From contig JAHBVO010000001.1 in NCBI GenBank assembly GCA_019637435.1, forward strand, positions 620,001 to 684,000: 64,000 bases of DNA. The letters run 5' to 3'. This stretch comes from Candidatus Obscuribacterales bacterium (GTDB taxonomy: Bacteria; Cyanobacteriota; Vampirovibrionia; Obscuribacterales; Obscuribacteraceae). The translations under genes and the position numbers were made by a program. The notes below the pieces were generated by a model, which did no database searches, was not told the DNA's origin, and worked only from the letters and a program-made list of their open reading frames with translations. This document shows positions 62,323 through 64,000 of this stretch, in pieces. Within the stretch, counting starts at the first letter, position 1. Each line of letters begins with the position of its first letter.

Positions 62323-64000
62323 ATGAGTCCACGTGCGTTCCAGACAATCCTCGTAGCCTCAATGGGCTCCAAGGACCGCCTAGAGCTCGAGAGCAAGGTT
62401 TTGGCTGCCGCGCTCAAGCAGAGCCACGCGCGCGGCGATACATCAGGGGTCAGTCTGGCTCACAAACAAATTTTTCTTCTCCTGAGACAGCAACAAGCCG
62501 CTGAGAGAGCCGCTTCAGCCGATACCGGAGACCAAACCGAAAACCGCCCCTCACCGCCTCCTGAGCCGGCGGCGCCTCCCAAGTACACCTCTGTCGGCAC
62601 CGAGAGTGTGACCGACGTCAACGCTGTTATCGAACCTTCCGGGCTCCATGAGAAGCCGAAGAAGATGAAGAAGCGCGTCATGCCCGACATCGTCTGGGGC
62701 GACGATGCAAGCTCCGATGAAACAGTGGAGAGTTCGGCGGTTGAAGGTTCCCCACACGATAATCCCGCAGCAGCGGAAGTGCAGTCCCCGGCTGTTTCGT
62801 CCCAAGCGGCTGAGCCTGAAGCTCCACCGGCGGCAGACGTTCAACAAGAGGCGCACAGCGACGATAGTGGGCTTGCCGACAGCGGCGACTTTGTCAGCCA
62901 CGTGCCGGGCGAGAATCTCGCTGTGGAGGGCGACAAAGCTGCTTTTGACGCATATGGAATCTTGCAGGTCGAGCAGATTGCCAGTTTCGAAGAGATTCAT
63001 CGCTCGTTTCTGTTTCTCGTTCGACGAGTATTGATGGGCCTGAAGAAGGCGAAGAAAAAACAACGTCGACCCTTATTGGATGAGCTTCAGAATCTCTGGA
63101 TTGCGCACGACATTTTAAGCGACCCGGTAACCAGAACCGATTTCGACTTCCGTATCCTCGGTCTGAGAGGCGCTCCTGATGTGATTATTCACAGCGCTCC
63201 AGAGGACAAGGTCGATTCCATATCCTCTCGCACGCCTCTTCGAATCGGCGAACTCATGCAGTGCGCCGGGCTCCTGGAGCCGACCGAGCTGGAAATCGCG
63301 GCAGACATGCACCGCGCCATGCCGGAAATGCTCTTTGGCGCCTTCCTGGTCAAGCAAGGGTTTATTTCCGAAGAAGACCTTCAGCAGGTTTTGATGGGGC
63401 AGAGGCTGTTGAAAAACGGCAACCTCACCGTTGGTCACTACCAAATGTGCATGAAGCTCTGGCGCGAAAGCCAAACGCCAATTGAAAACACCGCTGTCGC
63501 AGAGGGTTTCGTCACTCAAAGCGAAATGGAGCGAATCGTCGCTGCCGGTTTGCGGGATACTGCCGGCGTGCCTGCCTACGAAGGCGGCGCGGGGGCGAAC
63601 CGTGGAGCGGCAGCTCGCATCAACACTGAGGAAGCCGCTAAGCGTGTTTTCCGTGCTGAGCGCGCCGTGCCTCAATGGAAGGATCAACTCGACTGGTCAG
63701 AGCCTGAGGCCATCGAGGAGTATGTAGCCGAAGACCGTGAGCAGGAGCAGATTCGCAAGCCTATTCGGAACAACCTGGACATCGAAGGTGTAACCGATAA
63801 CCAAGCCAAAGATCCCGGCAAGAAGTCTTTGAGAAGACTTATGGAGGGTATCCACTCTCCCGATCAGCCGAATATCGAGGACGGCGGTCCGGCTGGTGTC
63901 TCGCTGAAAAGTATTTTGTCTTCAGGCGATACACCTATGCAAGGTCAAGTTCGAGTAGACCGGCTTGCCGCATCAGTACCCGCGGATGAGGCGGTTGATA
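62323..64000 (+). CDS. J-domain-like/GspE-N-like protein, C-terminus beyond the window
   Basis: Open for 559 codons to the window edge, so partial. Domains in order: helical N-terminus (LELESKVLAAALKQSHARG, LAHKQIFLLLRQQQAAE); disordered acidic/Pro-rich 65-205; a segment at about 209-280 (AFDAYGILQV...IASFEEIHRSFLFLVRRVL...LDELQNLWIAHDILSDPVTRTDFD) with J-domain-like spacing but no HPD; then at about 309-380 a segment (TPLRIGELMQCAGLLEPTEL...MLFGAFLVKQGFISEEDLQQVL) like the MshEN/GspE N-terminal domain, which in other proteins binds c-di-GMP. Rest is charged. ATG at 62323 has no strong ribosome site. Confidence 0.6.
   Translation, partial: MSPRAFQTILVASMGSKDRLELESKVLAAALKQSHARGDTSGVSLAHKQIFLLLRQQQAAERAASADTGDQTENRPSPPPEPAAPPKYTSVGTESVTDVNAVIEPSGLHEKPKKMKKRVMPDIVWGDDASSDETVESSAVEGSPHDNPAAAEVQSPAVSSQAAEPEAPPAADVQQEAHSDDSGLADSGDFVSHVPGENLAVEGDKAAFDAYGILQVEQIASFEEIHRSFLFLVRRVLMGLKKAKKKQRRPLLDELQNLWIAHDILSDPVTRTDFDFRILGLRGAPDVIIHSAPEDKVDSISSRTPLRIGELMQCAGLLEPTELEIAADMHRAMPEMLFGAFLVKQGFISEEDLQQVLMGQRLLKNGNLTVGHYQMCMKLWRESQTPIENTAVAEGFVTQSEMERIVAAGLRDTAGVPAYEGGAGANRGAAARINTEEAAKRVFRAERAVPQWKDQLDWSEPEAIEEYVAEDREQEQIRKPIRNNLDIEGVTDNQAKDPGKKSLRRLMEGIHSPDQPNIEDGGPAGVSLKSILSSGDTPMQGQVRVDRLAASVPADEAVD

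Overview
The window looks like chromosomal DNA of a free-living, heterotrophic bacterium with a mid-range GC content. Large secreted TPR proteins, a Ser/Thr kinase with pentapeptide repeats, cytochrome bd oxidase and several short-motif secreted proteins without clear homologues would suit a non-photosynthetic relative of Cyanobacteria (Melainabacteria/Vampirovibrionia, Obscuribacter-like). That placement is an inference from gene style, not a measured result. I saw no rRNA, tRNA, CRISPR array, insertion sequence or phage gene.

Layout. 0.1-15.4 kb: a cluster of exported proteins built around proteolysis: a 2616-residue TPR-CHAT protein, a Sel1/TPR protein, a caspase-family protease with a gene remnant beside it, a small TPR protein and a subtilisin-family protease. 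15.9-17.6 kb: an HxlR regulator divergent from an acetyltransferase and a DinB-like protein, with two matched palindromes between them. 17.9-25.8 kb: a repeat-rich proline/arginine protein, DNA polymerase III alpha (dnaE), a YcxB-like membrane protein and cydAB. 26-36.5 kb: speD, a PLP-dependent threonine dehydratase-like enzyme, a lysine-rich exported protein, a 43-residue membrane peptide, putrescine aminotransferase, a TPR protein, a coiled-coil envelope protein, a PuuB-like oxidoreductase and a UspA protein. Polyamine functions recur here. 36.5-46.6 kb: aromatic amino acid synthesis. A DAHP synthase-chorismate mutase fusion lies behind a long leader that carries two ribosome-mediated attenuators in tandem; pheA-aroB-aroC and aroA follow. 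An envelope-stress-type operon (LTXXQ protein, ECF sigma factor, zinc-finger anti-sigma factor, membrane protein) and msrB sit in between. 46.6-57.1 kb: patatin, a membrane Ser/Thr kinase with pentapeptide repeats, an HslV-like Thr hydrolase, a Gln-rich exported protein, a matrixin-like metalloprotease, an AbiTii-like protein, a multicopper oxidase relative that lacks key copper ligands, and a tandem UspA protein. 57.3-64 kb: purB, malQ, an unknown gene, rsmG, and a protein running off the right edge with a J-domain-like segment and a GspE/MshE N-terminal-like segment.

The strongest new observation is the tandem attenuator at 36.7-37.0 kb. Two short open frames (MSKNDAQFWIFLV and MSNKGFWFFAFRVPGR) each precede a mutually exclusive antiterminator/terminator pair, and both act on the DAHP synthase gene. 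Phe and Trp codons occur in both leader peptides and Tyr codons in neither, so charged tRNA-Phe and tRNA-Trp would be sensed twice in series before the first enzyme of the pathway is transcribed. Second are the exported CHAT/caspase/subtilase cluster, the HslV-like protein that keeps Thr1/Asp17/Lys33-type residues with no HslU gene in view, and a shared LExxVFG...G.L..R motif in two otherwise unrelated exported proteins.
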